Translations under genes and position numbers: made by a program | Shown here: positions 35,354 to 43,996 of the stretch, piece by piece | Numbering within the stretch: the stretch's first letter is position 1 | Layout: each line of letters opens with the position of its first letter | Notes under the pieces: generated by a model | Seen by the model: only the letters and a program-made list of their open reading frames with translations | The model's database searches: none | What the model was told of the DNA's origin: nothing | Assembly: GCF_019972135.1 (NCBI RefSeq) | Contig: NZ_BPFI01000001.1 | Span: 1,161,106 to 1,225,105 of the forward strand | Reading direction: 5' to 3' | Origin: Sulfurovum sp. TSL1 | Lineage (GTDB): Bacteria; Campylobacterota; Campylobacteria; Campylobacterales; Sulfurovaceae | DNA length: 64,000 nucleotides

Positions 35354-36103
35354 TTAATGTGTAGAAATTTCCGGTTGTACCATCTCTTCTGGCATACCTT
35401 CTACCTGTAGTGGTTCTGCTTCTTCTTTCACTTCAATTCTAACACTTTCAGTGATGATTTCAACAGGTGCACCCTCTACCGCTGTTTTTGCTTCAGACTG
35501 CGTGCTGTTTGTTTCTATGGCCTCTTCTTTCTCAGCTTCTGCTGACGCTTTTATCTCTTCCAGCTCCTCTTTGGTTTCATCCAGTTCCTCTTGAGCATCA
35601 AAAAGTTCATCATCCAGTACTTTGACCTGTTCAACATTCAGACCATGCTTATACACAAGTTCTCCACCCTCGTCTCCTTGTTCAAAGATACCTGCGACAA
35701 ATGCGATAAGAATAAGTATATATATGACTCTTATGATACTTTTGTCTGTGAGCATGGAGAGCAGTTTAAAGAGTAAGACCAACCATGATGTCAACATCAG
35801 ATAAGTCCCTAAATTTTTGTGCGCAGCAAGGGCTTCTTTCGCAGCATCATTCAATGTAGGGTAGGCTTCACTTCCATCCACCAATCCTGTAAAATATGCG
35901 CTAACCGCTGCTAACACAGTGAAAAGGATCAAAAAGAAAGACATACCGCTTATGGCTTTCTTTCTCATCACTAAATTGACAAGTTCCAACAAGAGGATCA
36001 CAACAGGTAAAGCGATTATGAAATGGTCTACGACAGGGTGCCATAAAACAGGGATATCAAACGGAAGTTCTATTTTTGGTAATGAGATAGCTGGTAACTG
36101 CAT
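35354..36103 (-). CDS. DUF2231-type membrane protein with long acidic tail
   Basis: A 249-residue protein. Four helices (about 24-46, 50-72, 97-118, 123-142) form a DUF2231-like domain with the conserved LWHPVVDHFIIALP (histidines near 21 and 27) and a later AHKNLGTYL histidine; these could bind heme. A coiled coil (about 162-195, DELFDAQEELDETKEELEEIK) and a Glu/Pro/Thr-rich C-terminal tail follow, which is unusual for this family and may contact a partner. It is convergent with the small cytochrome gene. Confidence 0.75.
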   Translation of the reverse strand: MQLPAISLPKIELPFDIPVLWHPVVDHFIIALPVVILLLELVNLVMRKKAISGMSFFLILFTVLAAVSAYFTGLVDGSEAYPTLNDAAKEALAAHKNLGTYLMLTSWLVLLFKLLSMLTDKSIIRVIYILILIAFVAGIFEQGDEGGELVYKHGLNVEQVKVLDDELFDAQEELDETKEELEEIKASAEAEKEEAIETNSTQSEAKTAVEGAPVEIITESVRIEVKEEAEPLQVEGMPEEMVQPEISTH

Positions 36104-36171
36104 ACTTTTTTCCTTTTTTCTAATAGTTTTCTTGTTCTAAGATTATAGTGATTGATTATAACACAAATGCA

Positions 36172-36606
36172 TTAAAAGGGTTTAACCACCACCATAATAA
36201 CGATAAATATCATCAGCAGGGTCGGTATTTCATTATAAATCCTGAAGTATTTGCTGCTTTTATAGTGTGGATCATCGATAAGTGTTCTGCGAATACTCTC
36301 CAAAGAGAAGTGATAGGCTATAAGGAAAGCAAGAAGCAGCAGTTTGGCATGCATCCATCCGCCGCTTGAAAAAATACCTGAATTCAGATACAGCATGAAA
36401 GCTCCGGAGATGATCGTTGCCCACATAGCCGGTACACCGATATATTTAAACAGTTTATATTCCTGGATCTCCACGATATCTGTAAATGCTTTTGTATCCG
36501 CATTTTCACGATGATAGATGAACAATCTCGGCAGATAAAACAACATTGCCATCCAAGAGACAAAGCTCATCACATGAAATGCCAAAATCCAACTATAATA
36601 TGCCAT
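36172..36606 (-). CDS. hemJ: Protoporphyrinogen oxidase, HemJ type
   Basis: A 144-residue membrane protein with four helices that oxidises protoporphyrinogen IX in heme synthesis, the usual form in Campylobacterota. Seen: the conserved histidine AFHVMSFVSWMAMLFYLPRLFIYH in helix 1 and the conserved lysine in GGWMHAKLLLLAFLIAYHF. It starts 2 nt after the upstream nuclease stop, so both are probably on one message; no functional link between them is evident. Confidence 0.9.
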   Translation of the reverse strand: MAYYSWILAFHVMSFVSWMAMLFYLPRLFIYHRENADTKAFTDIVEIQEYKLFKYIGVPAMWATIISGAFMLYLNSGIFSSGGWMHAKLLLLAFLIAYHFSLESIRRTLIDDPHYKSSKYFRIYNEIPTLLMIFIVIMVVVKPF

Positions 36607-36608
36607 AT

Positions 36609-38165
36609 TTACTCCAATACCTCAAAATCTTTTTTACTGTATATCACTACTTGTAGCTTCTTATAATAACCAAGATGTGCATAGTGTATCTTTAGACGGC
36701 TGCCATTTGCAGGGGTATGTTTCTTCTTTTTAAAATAGAGAGGAACCTTGGTATCATTGAAATACAAAAAATTATTTTTATAAATACCCGAGATCTCTTT
36801 GAGCACTTCGTTCTGCGGTATCCTGTTAGATATAAATGCATTACCTCTGAGCATATAGTTTTCACTCTCTACTGCACCCTTATCTTTAACCCTATACGCA
36901 TGGGTGATCTCTTTTAACCCGTGATAGGTTTTGATACCTTCTACAAGCAGGTCATACCTCTGTCCCTCCTCCAATCTGTCTGCACAACCGTACAGGTAGA
37001 TCCCTCGTCCGTTCATACGCTGTTTCACTACAGCATTACGGCCTCTTTTCAATACCACTACAACATTTTCAAGTTTGATCTTCCCGTCCAAGGCTTCTAT
37101 ATTGTAGAGATCCTCAATGCTCTTTCTTTCTACTTTTTTTTCACCTCTTTTTTTCTTTTCAGCGACATAAGGCTTTGTATCAAAATAGGCATAGACAGGG
37201 AGATGGTCAGAGTACCCTTTTCCTCTATGCTTACCGTTTTTATAGTCCCATGTGTTAATGTACCCTCGCCTCGTAAACAAATAAGATCGCTTAAAGACTT
37301 TAAAAGAGTTATTGACATAATCTATCCCTTGACCATCAAACATCTGTTTGGGAAGTACGATCTGGTCCAAACTGGATTTTTTCCCGTAGAACTTGTGACT
37401 CCAACGCTGATCTACGGGCAACTCCTTCCACAATGTATAATGTACACCTTTGTCTGCCTTTAGCATCTCCTCTTCTTCAACGAGATAGTCGCCTATTTTG
37501 GTTTTCAACACATCATTGAATGCCGTTTTACCATGCGTGTCATTGATCTTGTTTTCTAATGTCAGGTAAGCATTATAATCACTGTTAAAATCTCCCAATA
37601 TGATATACTCTTTTGTCTCAGGCATCTTTATTATGCGGGACTGCAGAGCCTTGGCATACTTGATACGTTTGCTCTCATATCCCCTATAGGCCTTGGATTT
37701 CCAATGGTTCACAAACAATGTCAGGGGTTTCCCTTTTATATCTGCCTCCACTTCCAAGATATTTCTTACACCTGCAGCCACGCTCACCTCTATCTCACTT
37801 TGTTTTCTTATAGGGTAACGAGACAAGAGTGCGACCTGAATAGGTGCATTCTTTTTATGGGTGATGGCAGAGTATCCATAAGGACACCCCACTCTCTTCA
37901 GTCGGGTCATCAGTTGTTGCAGGATATGACCGTTCTCTACTTCTTGAAGTCCCAGGATATCTGCATCAAGATCACAGATGACCTCAGCCGCATGGTTCAG
38001 TTTGATGTCCACCATACGTTGTGTCCAATTATGTTTTACCGTGTAGTCATCATACTCCGTACCGACATACTCCGCATCAAAAAGGTTTTCTACATTATAG
38101 CTTGCTACTTTAAAAGGTTTGGAAAAGACAAATAAAGGCAGTAAAAATAAAAGTAAATATCGCAC
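36609..38165 (-). CDS. Secreted endonuclease/exonuclease/phosphatase-family nuclease with C-terminal extension
   Basis: A 518-residue exported protein (signal peptide 1-16, ending VFS). The EEP domain (about 18-335) has all catalytic landmarks: SYNVENLFD, LGLQEVEN, VNHWKSK, LGDFNSDY and SDHLPVYAYF. A basic linker (KKRGEKKVERK) leads to a 170-residue C-terminal part with two weakly repeated segments of the type GRGIYLYGC...GQRYDLLVEGIKTYHG, which looks like an OB fold, as in the extracellular nuclease ExeM. It likely degrades extracellular DNA. Confidence 0.82.
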   Translation of the reverse strand: MRYLLLFLLPLFVFSKPFKVASYNVENLFDAEYVGTEYDDYTVKHNWTQRMVDIKLNHAAEVICDLDADILGLQEVENGHILQQLMTRLKRVGCPYGYSAITHKKNAPIQVALLSRYPIRKQSEIEVSVAAGVRNILEVEADIKGKPLTLFVNHWKSKAYRGYESKRIKYAKALQSRIIKMPETKEYIILGDFNSDYNAYLTLENKINDTHGKTAFNDVLKTKIGDYLVEEEEMLKADKGVHYTLWKELPVDQRWSHKFYGKKSSLDQIVLPKQMFDGQGIDYVNNSFKVFKRSYLFTRRGYINTWDYKNGKHRGKGYSDHLPVYAYFDTKPYVAEKKKRGEKKVERKSIEDLYNIEALDGKIKLENVVVVLKRGRNAVVKQRMNGRGIYLYGCADRLEEGQRYDLLVEGIKTYHGLKEITHAYRVKDKGAVESENYMLRGNAFISNRIPQNEVLKEISGIYKNNFLYFNDTKVPLYFKKKKHTPANGSRLKIHYAHLGYYKKLQVVIYSKKDFEVLE

Positions 38166-38222
38166 GTCATATCCTATGGTTTTAAAAATATTCTATCGAA
38201 GCATGAAAAAGAATATGCTAAG

Positions 38223-38239
38223 TATGACATATTGTCATA
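38223..38239. promoter_or_regulatory. 17-bp perfect palindrome (possible operator)
   Basis: Arms TATGACA / TGTCATA around TAT. It lies 58 bp upstream of the nuclease start codon and 122 bp upstream of the hypothetical gene at 38361, in a 195-bp divergent gap. The geometry is typical of a dimeric transcription factor site. The factor is unknown. Confidence 0.4.
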
Positions 38240-38360
38240 AAAAGAGATACAAAACATTACTATATTGGTATCAAAAAAGCTAAATCAGATAAAATTTATC
38301 CTATTTAAAGCTATCTTTGATATAACTGTTCATAAAAAACACAGACTAAAGGACACAATC

Positions 38361-38708
38361 ATGACAAACAATGAAGTAACGTCTCAAAAAGAAGAGAAAG
38401 GGTATGAAGTCATATCCTATACAGATACGGTGGCATTTAACTATACCCTGCCCGATAATGAAGAACCACAAACCATAGAACATGAACTAACCTTGATTTG
38501 GGAAGATACGATTGAAAAGTTTATAGAAGCACATGGTACCGACAAACCGTACAAGGTACATACCTTTAAAAGGGAAAGAGAACAAAAATTTTTCATAGAA
38601 CAGGTAGAAGGTAGAACTGAAGACCTCATAGACGAGGTACAAGAAGAGATCGCCAACAAAATGAAGTTTGGCTTTGAGTTTAGTGGACAACTGCATAATG
38701 ACGACTAA
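38361..38708 (+). CDS. Hypothetical acidic protein
   Basis: A 115-residue soluble protein, rich in Glu and Asp, with no recognised domain. The start ATG follows AAAGGAC at 8 nt; upstream in-frame codons lack a ribosome site. The sequence alternates strands (YEVISYTDTVAFNYTLP) and helices (EHELTLIWEDTIEKFIEAHG, EDLIDEVQEEIANKM). It lies next to the truncated insertion element, after a short hairpin. Function is unknown. Confidence 0.65.
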   Translation: MTNNEVTSQKEEKGYEVISYTDTVAFNYTLPDNEEPQTIEHELTLIWEDTIEKFIEAHGTDKPYKVHTFKREREQKFFIEQVEGRTEDLIDEVQEEIANKMKFGFEFSGQLHNDD

Positions 38709-38723
38709 AGAATATTCCTTGCT

Positions 38724-38741
38724 CCCATCGGCAACGATGGG
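38724..38741 (+). repeat. CCCATCG hairpin with GCAA tetraloop and ACGAG tail
   Basis: A perfect 7-bp stem CCCATCG / CGATGGG closed by GCAA, followed by GACGAG and an A run. It is similar in plan to the TTCCCACGC hairpin at 62020. It may be a terminator for the acidic hypothetical gene on the + strand or one copy of a dispersed hairpin repeat. It is 18 bp from the insertion element's left end. Confidence 0.5.
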
Positions 38742-38758
38742 GACGAGTTAAAAAAATT

Positions 38759-39269
38759 GGGTCAAGATAACTTTAGAGACTCTTTTCTGAAAATTTTTAA
38801 CAAGAATTTGTATAGATCTTCACCTCTATGATTAAACCTGACTTCACACTCTTTGAGATGTAAAATAAAACTCTTTTTATCAAGTCCTCTAAATTTGGCT
38901 AACCTTATTTTAGCATAACTCCAGAAAGACTCAATACCATTGAAATGAGATTTGCCTCGGACAAACTTATTGGCTCCATGATGAACACGGAAGTACTTAT
39001 CATATCCAAGATCAACTAATCCATGATAACCACACCAGCCATCATAATGAATGATGCTATCTGCGTCAAAAGCTTTTAAATACTTGTTAGTTGTAGGTCT
39101 GCTTATCTTTATTAGATTTAAAATTTGTGTCGCATTCAAGTCCTCTGAAAAATACTTTACACTCTCTCTAAATTTCCTTTCAGAAATGTGCGAACTTTTT
39201 ACATACTTATTCTTGACGGTCATAGAGTTACTTTAGCATATTTATTAGCTGCTAAAGTTATCTAGACCC
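38759..39269 (-). mobile_element. Internally deleted IS1595-family element (511 bp)
   Basis: Terminal inverted repeats of 18 bp bound the element: GGGTCAAGATAACTTTAG at 38759-38776, and at the right end (39252-39269) the complement of GGGTCTAGATAACTTTAG, one mismatch. Between them is a single transposase-derived reading frame. Full IS1595-type elements are about 0.7-1.2 kb, so this is a shortened, non-autonomous derivative with both ends intact. No target duplication is obvious in the AT-rich flanks. Confidence 0.85.
38762..39223 (-). pseudogene. IS1595-family transposase with in-frame internal deletion
   Basis: 153 residues remain. The N-terminal part KYVKSSHISERKFRESVKYF...TNKYLK (helix-turn-helix) joins directly to the C-terminal catalytic half AFDADSIIHYDGWCGYHGLVDLGY...SHFNGIESFWSYAKIRL...ECEVRFNHR. 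From memory of related transposases, about 75-85 residues between them, including the first catalytic aspartate (the VDESYFG-type motif), are missing. The reading frame stays open. It should be catalytically dead, though it may still bind the element ends. Confidence 0.82.
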
Positions 39270-39306
39270 TTAATTTTATTATCTATATGAAGCCAATATA
39301 TAATGA

Positions 39307-42300
39307 TCAAACATCTCGGCGTACAAACTGTTCGAACTCCATTGATGAAAGTGCTTTACTAAAATAATACCCCTGAATTTCGTCACATCCTATTTTACGG
39401 AGAATAGCAAGCTGTTCCGCGGTTTCTACCCCTTCTGCGATAGTTGTCAAATTTAAATTATGTGCCATATTAATAATCGTATTTACAAGTGTCCTGTCTT
39501 CCGAATTTTCAATAATATCATGGATAAAGGATTGATCTATTTTGAGTTTATAAACCCGAAACTGTTTGAGGTATATAAGGGAAGAGTACCCCGTTCCGAA
39601 ATCGTCTATTGACATTCGTATTCCATGATCATACAGCTCGTTTATCAGATCAATTGCATAAGAAGGATCTTCCATAGTAATACTTTCAGTAAGTTCGAGC
39701 AAGAGATATTCTGCGGGGAGTTGCAGTTCCTCAAGGATACCAACAATCATTGAAACTAATTGAGGATGCCGAAACTGGATAGCGGAAAGATTGATAGCCA
39801 TCATAAAGGGAGGGATTCCTTCTGTAATCCATCTTTTTAATTGTCCAAGTGCATTACGAAGTACCCATTCACCGATCATTACGATTTGTCCACTCTGTTC
39901 TGCTATAGGTATAAATTCTGTGGGAGATATCACCCCCAGTACAGGATGTTTCCAGCGAAGAAGAGCTTCTGCACCGATAAGATCTCCTGTATCCATAGAG
40001 ATTTGAGGTTGATAGTAAATCTCGAATTCATTATGTTGTAAAGCCTGCTTAAGCGCATTTTCGAGTTCAATTTTTCTGCTAGAGTTGGCTTGCATTTGCA
40101 AAGTAAAAAAACGGTAGCAGTTGCGGCCATCATGTTTTGCACGCTGCATTGCGGCATCGGAAGATTTAATCAATGATTCAACAGTACTACCATCAGTCGG
40201 ATAAAGACCGATCCCGATCGAAGGCGTAATGGATACTTCAAATTTTTCTATAGTGTAAGATTGTGAGATGATATGAATCAATTTTTCGGCGACATGTGCT
40301 GCTCCGTCTGCATCAATATCGGGAAGAACGATAATAAATTCATCTCCTCCATGACGAGAAAGTGTATCTTCTTCACGAAGCACAGACTGTATCCGTTTTG
40401 AGACCTGAAGGAGTAAAGTATCACCAATATCATGTCCCAAAGAGTCATTAATATTTTTAAAATGATCCAGATTTACAAAGAGTAATGCTATAGGTTTTTT
40501 GGTACGATATGCGATATTGATAGCGTATTGGACTCTATCTTTGAGTAAAATACGATTCGGTAATCCCGTAAGGGAATCAAAATTAGCGAGCCATTGTACT
40601 TTTTCTTCGGCTGTTCTTTGAGTTGTTATATCCTGCATTGAACCGCGAACCATAATCACTTCACCATCTTGAATTACCGGTGAACCAATAGTATGAACCC
40701 ATTTTTCATTTCCCTTTGCTGTCTCCATTTTAAGAATTAAATCATAAGATATTCCTTTATGAATCGCATCATCCAGTGCAGTTTGTATTTTTTGAAGCCA
40801 TTCACCTTTATAGACGCTCAAACCTATGTCCACTGTGACAGCAATGTTCGGATCTAGATCGTGGATCAATGCGATCTCTTTTGTCCAATGTCCCATACCG
40901 CTTTTGAGGTCAAATTCCCATCCGCCGACGTGCGCCATCGAACTCATCTCTTCAAGGAGTCTCTCTGTTTGGATGAGATTGTCTTCTGCTGCTTTCCGCT
41001 TGGTTTCACGATCAAAATTTTCCATCGCAAAGCTAATGTCACTGCTCATTTCTATAAGCAATTGTTGACTCAAAGAGTCAAAAGCATTGAGAGTTTTCGA
41101 ATAGATCGTAAATACACCGATTACATTGTCATACAAAGAAATAGGGAGTGCGGCGGAAGATTTCCATCCCATTTCACTGCCACGATCATGCCAGGGGGCC
41201 GTAGCAGGGTCACCCATGAAATCCTGACACCAATAGGGACGATTTTCACGGACTGCAGTACCGGTGGGACCTTTTCCAGAAAAAACATCTTCTCGTGTAG
41301 AAATTTCAATCCCCTCAAGATAATTTTTTTCATCCCCATATGATGCAACAGAATAAATATATTTGCTTTTCGGATCAATCAGTCCGATCCATGCCATATC
41401 CATGCCGCCTTGAACAACGGCACTTTTACAAATTTTTGAAAAGAGCTCATTTGGAGTAATAGCATGGACAATAGCATGATTGCATTCACTCAGCGCAGTG
41501 TATAATTGAGTGAGGTGATTGATATGTAGTTCATTGTTGTGGCGCCGTGTAATGTCACGGGCTATACCTAATACACCAATAAGTTTACCTGTCTCATCAA
41601 ACATAGGACTTTTAAGCGTTTCAAAAAGTCCTTCATAGCTGCCGTCTGCAAATTCTAAATATTCTTCATTCATACTGGTTTTGTTTGTAGTCATAACCAA
41701 ACGGTCTTTTTCACGGAAAAAATCAGCCAGCTCTTTATTGACAAAATCGTAATCTGTTCTGCCGACGATTTCTTCTTCTTTTGCGCCAAAAAAACGTTCA
41801 AATGTCGGATTACAAAACAAGAAGACACCATCACTATCCTTCAGCCAGATCAAATCGGGGATAGTGTTGAGCAACATACGAAGCTGACTTTTGGTCGCCA
41901 AAATCTCGGAGGTGCGTTTTTGGACAAGTGTTTCAAGAGAATTTCTGTAGTTTCTGAGTTCGGTGTATTGTTTAGCGATGTATCCCAGCAGTATACTGAG
42001 AAGGATGCCCAGCACTATTTCAATTGTTAAAAGCCATTGATTATGCCAGCCATTGATCGGGGCAATACGAAGTGTCCATTGCCCGTTTGGAATATCAATA
42101 GTCTGTTCCACAGGCTGTTTCAGTTTATCTGTACCTGATGCAGCAATGATTTGTTCTTTTCCGGTATTGATATTTATGCGGCTAAGTACATACTGATACC
42201 CTTCTTCTTTTAGCTTATCCATAAAAGTTACATCAATAATATCGGGAAATCGGATGGCAATGAATATAAATCCCCAAAACCTATTTTCTGTTCCTCTGTA

Positions 42301-42816
42301 AATTGGAAAACGGCTTACCAGTGCTTCTCTTCCCTGAACAAGCTGCAGCGGTCCCGCGAGAATTATTTTCCCGGTTTTATGTGCCAATAGAGCTTCTTCT
42401 TTCTGTTTTGGATCATTGAGAAGATTTAATCCCAGAGCTTTTTCATTGCCTGACAGCGGAACTATATGTTCGATAATACCATGAGGCGCCAATGCTATCT
42501 CGGAGATAAGTGGGAAATATTCTAGAAGTTCTTCTGCGGAAAATTTAAAATTGTCAATATTACCATCTTCTTGAACCATTGTTGAGAGTGGATAACTCAA
42601 TGCCAGGATCTGATCGATATTTTTGTGTAAATTGGAAATATTTTCATTGGCAATATTTTCTATTCTATCCTTCATCTGCTGAATACGTATTTTTTCAAAA
42701 TGCCAAATAAGGGTTCCTAAGACAATAGCAAAAATGAAAAAAATAAATATGCCTACAATCCATCCTTTTTGCACAGAATTATTTGGATAGTTCGATTGAG
42801 GAGAAAAAGATGGCAT
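39307..42816 (-). CDS. Membrane-bound GGDEF-EAL protein with CHASE, PAS and GAF domains
   Basis: A 1169-residue cyclic-di-GMP signalling protein. A transmembrane helix (about 20-38), a periplasmic CHASE sensor (about 55-255), a second helix (about 262-282), and a coiled linker are followed by PAS (about 310-425), GAF (about 445-600), a second PAS (about 620-740), GGDEF (motif GGDEF at 823-827) and EAL (E950-L952). Both output domains keep key residues (HGGDEF; EALLRW, DDFGTGYSSL, AEGVET), so both synthesis and hydrolysis are possible. It neighbours an IS derivative and a broken GGDEF gene, an accessory setting. Confidence 0.92.
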   Translation of the reverse strand: MPSFSPQSNYPNNSVQKGWIVGIFIFFIFAIVLGTLIWHFEKIRIQQMKDRIENIANENISNLHKNIDQILALSYPLSTMVQEDGNIDNFKFSAEELLEYFPLISEIALAPHGIIEHIVPLSGNEKALGLNLLNDPKQKEEALLAHKTGKIILAGPLQLVQGREALVSRFPIYRGTENRFWGFIFIAIRFPDIIDVTFMDKLKEEGYQYVLSRININTGKEQIIAASGTDKLKQPVEQTIDIPNGQWTLRIAPINGWHNQWLLTIEIVLGILLSILLGYIAKQYTELRNYRNSLETLVQKRTSEILATKSQLRMLLNTIPDLIWLKDSDGVFLFCNPTFERFFGAKEEEIVGRTDYDFVNKELADFFREKDRLVMTTNKTSMNEEYLEFADGSYEGLFETLKSPMFDETGKLIGVLGIARDITRRHNNELHINHLTQLYTALSECNHAIVHAITPNELFSKICKSAVVQGGMDMAWIGLIDPKSKYIYSVASYGDEKNYLEGIEISTREDVFSGKGPTGTAVRENRPYWCQDFMGDPATAPWHDRGSEMGWKSSAALPISLYDNVIGVFTIYSKTLNAFDSLSQQLLIEMSSDISFAMENFDRETKRKAAEDNLIQTERLLEEMSSMAHVGGWEFDLKSGMGHWTKEIALIHDLDPNIAVTVDIGLSVYKGEWLQKIQTALDDAIHKGISYDLILKMETAKGNEKWVHTIGSPVIQDGEVIMVRGSMQDITTQRTAEEKVQWLANFDSLTGLPNRILLKDRVQYAINIAYRTKKPIALLFVNLDHFKNINDSLGHDIGDTLLLQVSKRIQSVLREEDTLSRHGGDEFIIVLPDIDADGAAHVAEKLIHIISQSYTIEKFEVSITPSIGIGLYPTDGSTVESLIKSSDAAMQRAKHDGRNCYRFFTLQMQANSSRKIELENALKQALQHNEFEIYYQPQISMDTGDLIGAEALLRWKHPVLGVISPTEFIPIAEQSGQIVMIGEWVLRNALGQLKRWITEGIPPFMMAINLSAIQFRHPQLVSMIVGILEELQLPAEYLLLELTESITMEDPSYAIDLINELYDHGIRMSIDDFGTGYSSLIYLKQFRVYKLKIDQSFIHDIIENSEDRTLVNTIINMAHNLNLTTIAEGVETAEQLAILRKIGCDEIQGYYFSKALSSMEFEQFVRRDV

Positions 42817-42897
42817 AGAAATAACCTTTTAAAACATATAGTTTGTAGTATAACACAAGCTTATTGATATACTTATGTTTTTTAATTAAATTTCATT

Positions 42898-43261
42898 TAA
42901 CCATACTTCTTATCATCAGGTATGGGACTATTAGGTACAGTGAGTGTATTTCGCCTGGAATTTTTTGGAGTATTGAGGGCTTCATCAACTTTTTCTATGG
43001 CCTGATCAATAATATTATTCTCAGCTAATGAGGATATCCCAAAAGAAGCTTTTACCGAAATGTTCACATTACCCTAGAAACAGCAGTAAAAAGAGCCAAT
43101 TCTTCACGTAAGCGATCAATAATTATTTTTACTGTCTGAATGTCAGTACCGGGCATACAAATAAGGAACTCCTCACCTCCGTAACGGTAGACCTGATCAG
43201 GGATGTATTTACAGACAATAGAACGTATGAGTTCTTTATCCCGTGGTTCATGGTTATACAT
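42898..43261 (-). pseudogene. Frameshifted GGDEF-domain remnant
   Basis: The - strand from 43261 reads MYNHEPRDKELIRSIV...YRYGGEEFLICMPGTD...ELALFTAVSRVM and stops at 43064. Immediately after, in another frame, it continues VNISVKASFGISSLAENNIIDQAIEKVDEALNTPKNSRRN and ends at 42898. Together these rebuild the second half of a diguanylate cyclase domain (GGEEF, then the SFGIS strand and a degenerate ADEALYxAKxxGRN helix). The first half is degenerate or absent. It is a decayed cyclase lying just upstream of the intact GGDEF-EAL gene. Confidence 0.78.
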
Positions 43262-43434
43262 GGCTTGATCTAACTGTTTGGGGTTGATTCTAATCTTTCT
43301 CGAGTCATCTTGAACATTATATACCTCATATATTTGTACATTATTCTTAATCTAAATAAGTTAATGCAAAAAAAGTTTGTAAAGGAATAATGGACAGTGG
43401 GAGAAATTAAAAATAAATTTATAAAAAACTACAA

Positions 43435-43472
43435 ACCTTATAAAATGCTCTATATAGGAGGTTTTATAAGGT
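43435..43472. repeat. 11-bp perfect inverted repeat
   Basis: Arms ACCTTATAAAA (43435-43445) and TTTTATAAGGT (43462-43472) around 16 nt that include AGGAGG. It lies between the GGDEF remnant and the DUF937 gene. It could form an RNA hairpin on either strand; role unknown. Confidence 0.5.
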
Positions 43473-43481
43473 ATGAGAGTA

Positions 43482-43507
43482 ATAGATAACTATCCGAAGT
43501 TATCTAT
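43482..43507 (-). terminator. 10-bp hairpin downstream of the DUF937 gene
   Basis: Perfect arms ATAGATAACT / AGTTATCTAT with a 6-nt loop, 10 nt past the DUF937 stop codon. There is no strong T run, so it could be an mRNA 3' end stabiliser rather than an intrinsic terminator. Confidence 0.5.
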
Positions 43508-43516
43508 CTAAAGAGT

Positions 43517-43963
43517 TTATCTGAACATCTTTCCAAGCATACCCATAGCACCATTAGGTCCACCTGCATTGGCAAGCATTTCATCCATGATCGTACCTTC
43601 TCCTCTGGTTGCCTGATCTACAACCTGAGGTACTGCCTCAGCTAAAGCATTCGCTGCACACTCTTGAGAGATTCCAAGCTCTAAAGCAAAAGCAGCAATT
43701 TTATCAGAACCCAGAAGTGTCGTGATCTGCTCTGTGGAAATGGTTTTGTTTTCACCGTTGCCTAACCATGACCCCACGATCTCACCCAAACCATTTTGAG
43801 ACAATCCGCCTACAAATTTCACAAGGTCAAGTCCGCCCTGACCATTTCCTACAAGATTATTTAGCGCATTGGTGATATCATCTGCATCAAGTCCTGATGT
43901 CGCAACATCTCCATTGTTTTGTATCATAGAAGCGGCTACTTTAAATAAATCTGTCAATTCCAT
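43517..43963 (-). CDS. YidB/DUF937-family protein
   Basis: A 148-residue soluble protein rich in Gly, Asn and Ala. It has the YidB pattern: a helical N terminus, LVGNGQGGLDLVKFVGGLSQNGLGEIVGSWLGNGENKTIS, then EQITTLLGSDKIAAFALELGIS and the closing ALAEAVPQVVDQATRGEG. Function of the family is unknown. It precedes a single hairpin and is downstream of the CvfB-like gene, 33 nt away. Confidence 0.85.
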   Translation of the reverse strand: MELTDLFKVAASMIQNNGDVATSGLDADDITNALNNLVGNGQGGLDLVKFVGGLSQNGLGEIVGSWLGNGENKTISTEQITTLLGSDKIAAFALELGISQECAANALAEAVPQVVDQATRGEGTIMDEMLANAGGPNGAMGMLGKMFR

Positions 43964-43996
43964 ATCTTTCCCTTTACTATTTCACTCTTGAGACTA

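Noticed and set aside
38751-39277. Target-site duplication flanking the IS1595-type element
   Set aside because: The 8 bp on each side (AAAAAATT and TTAATTTT) do not match.
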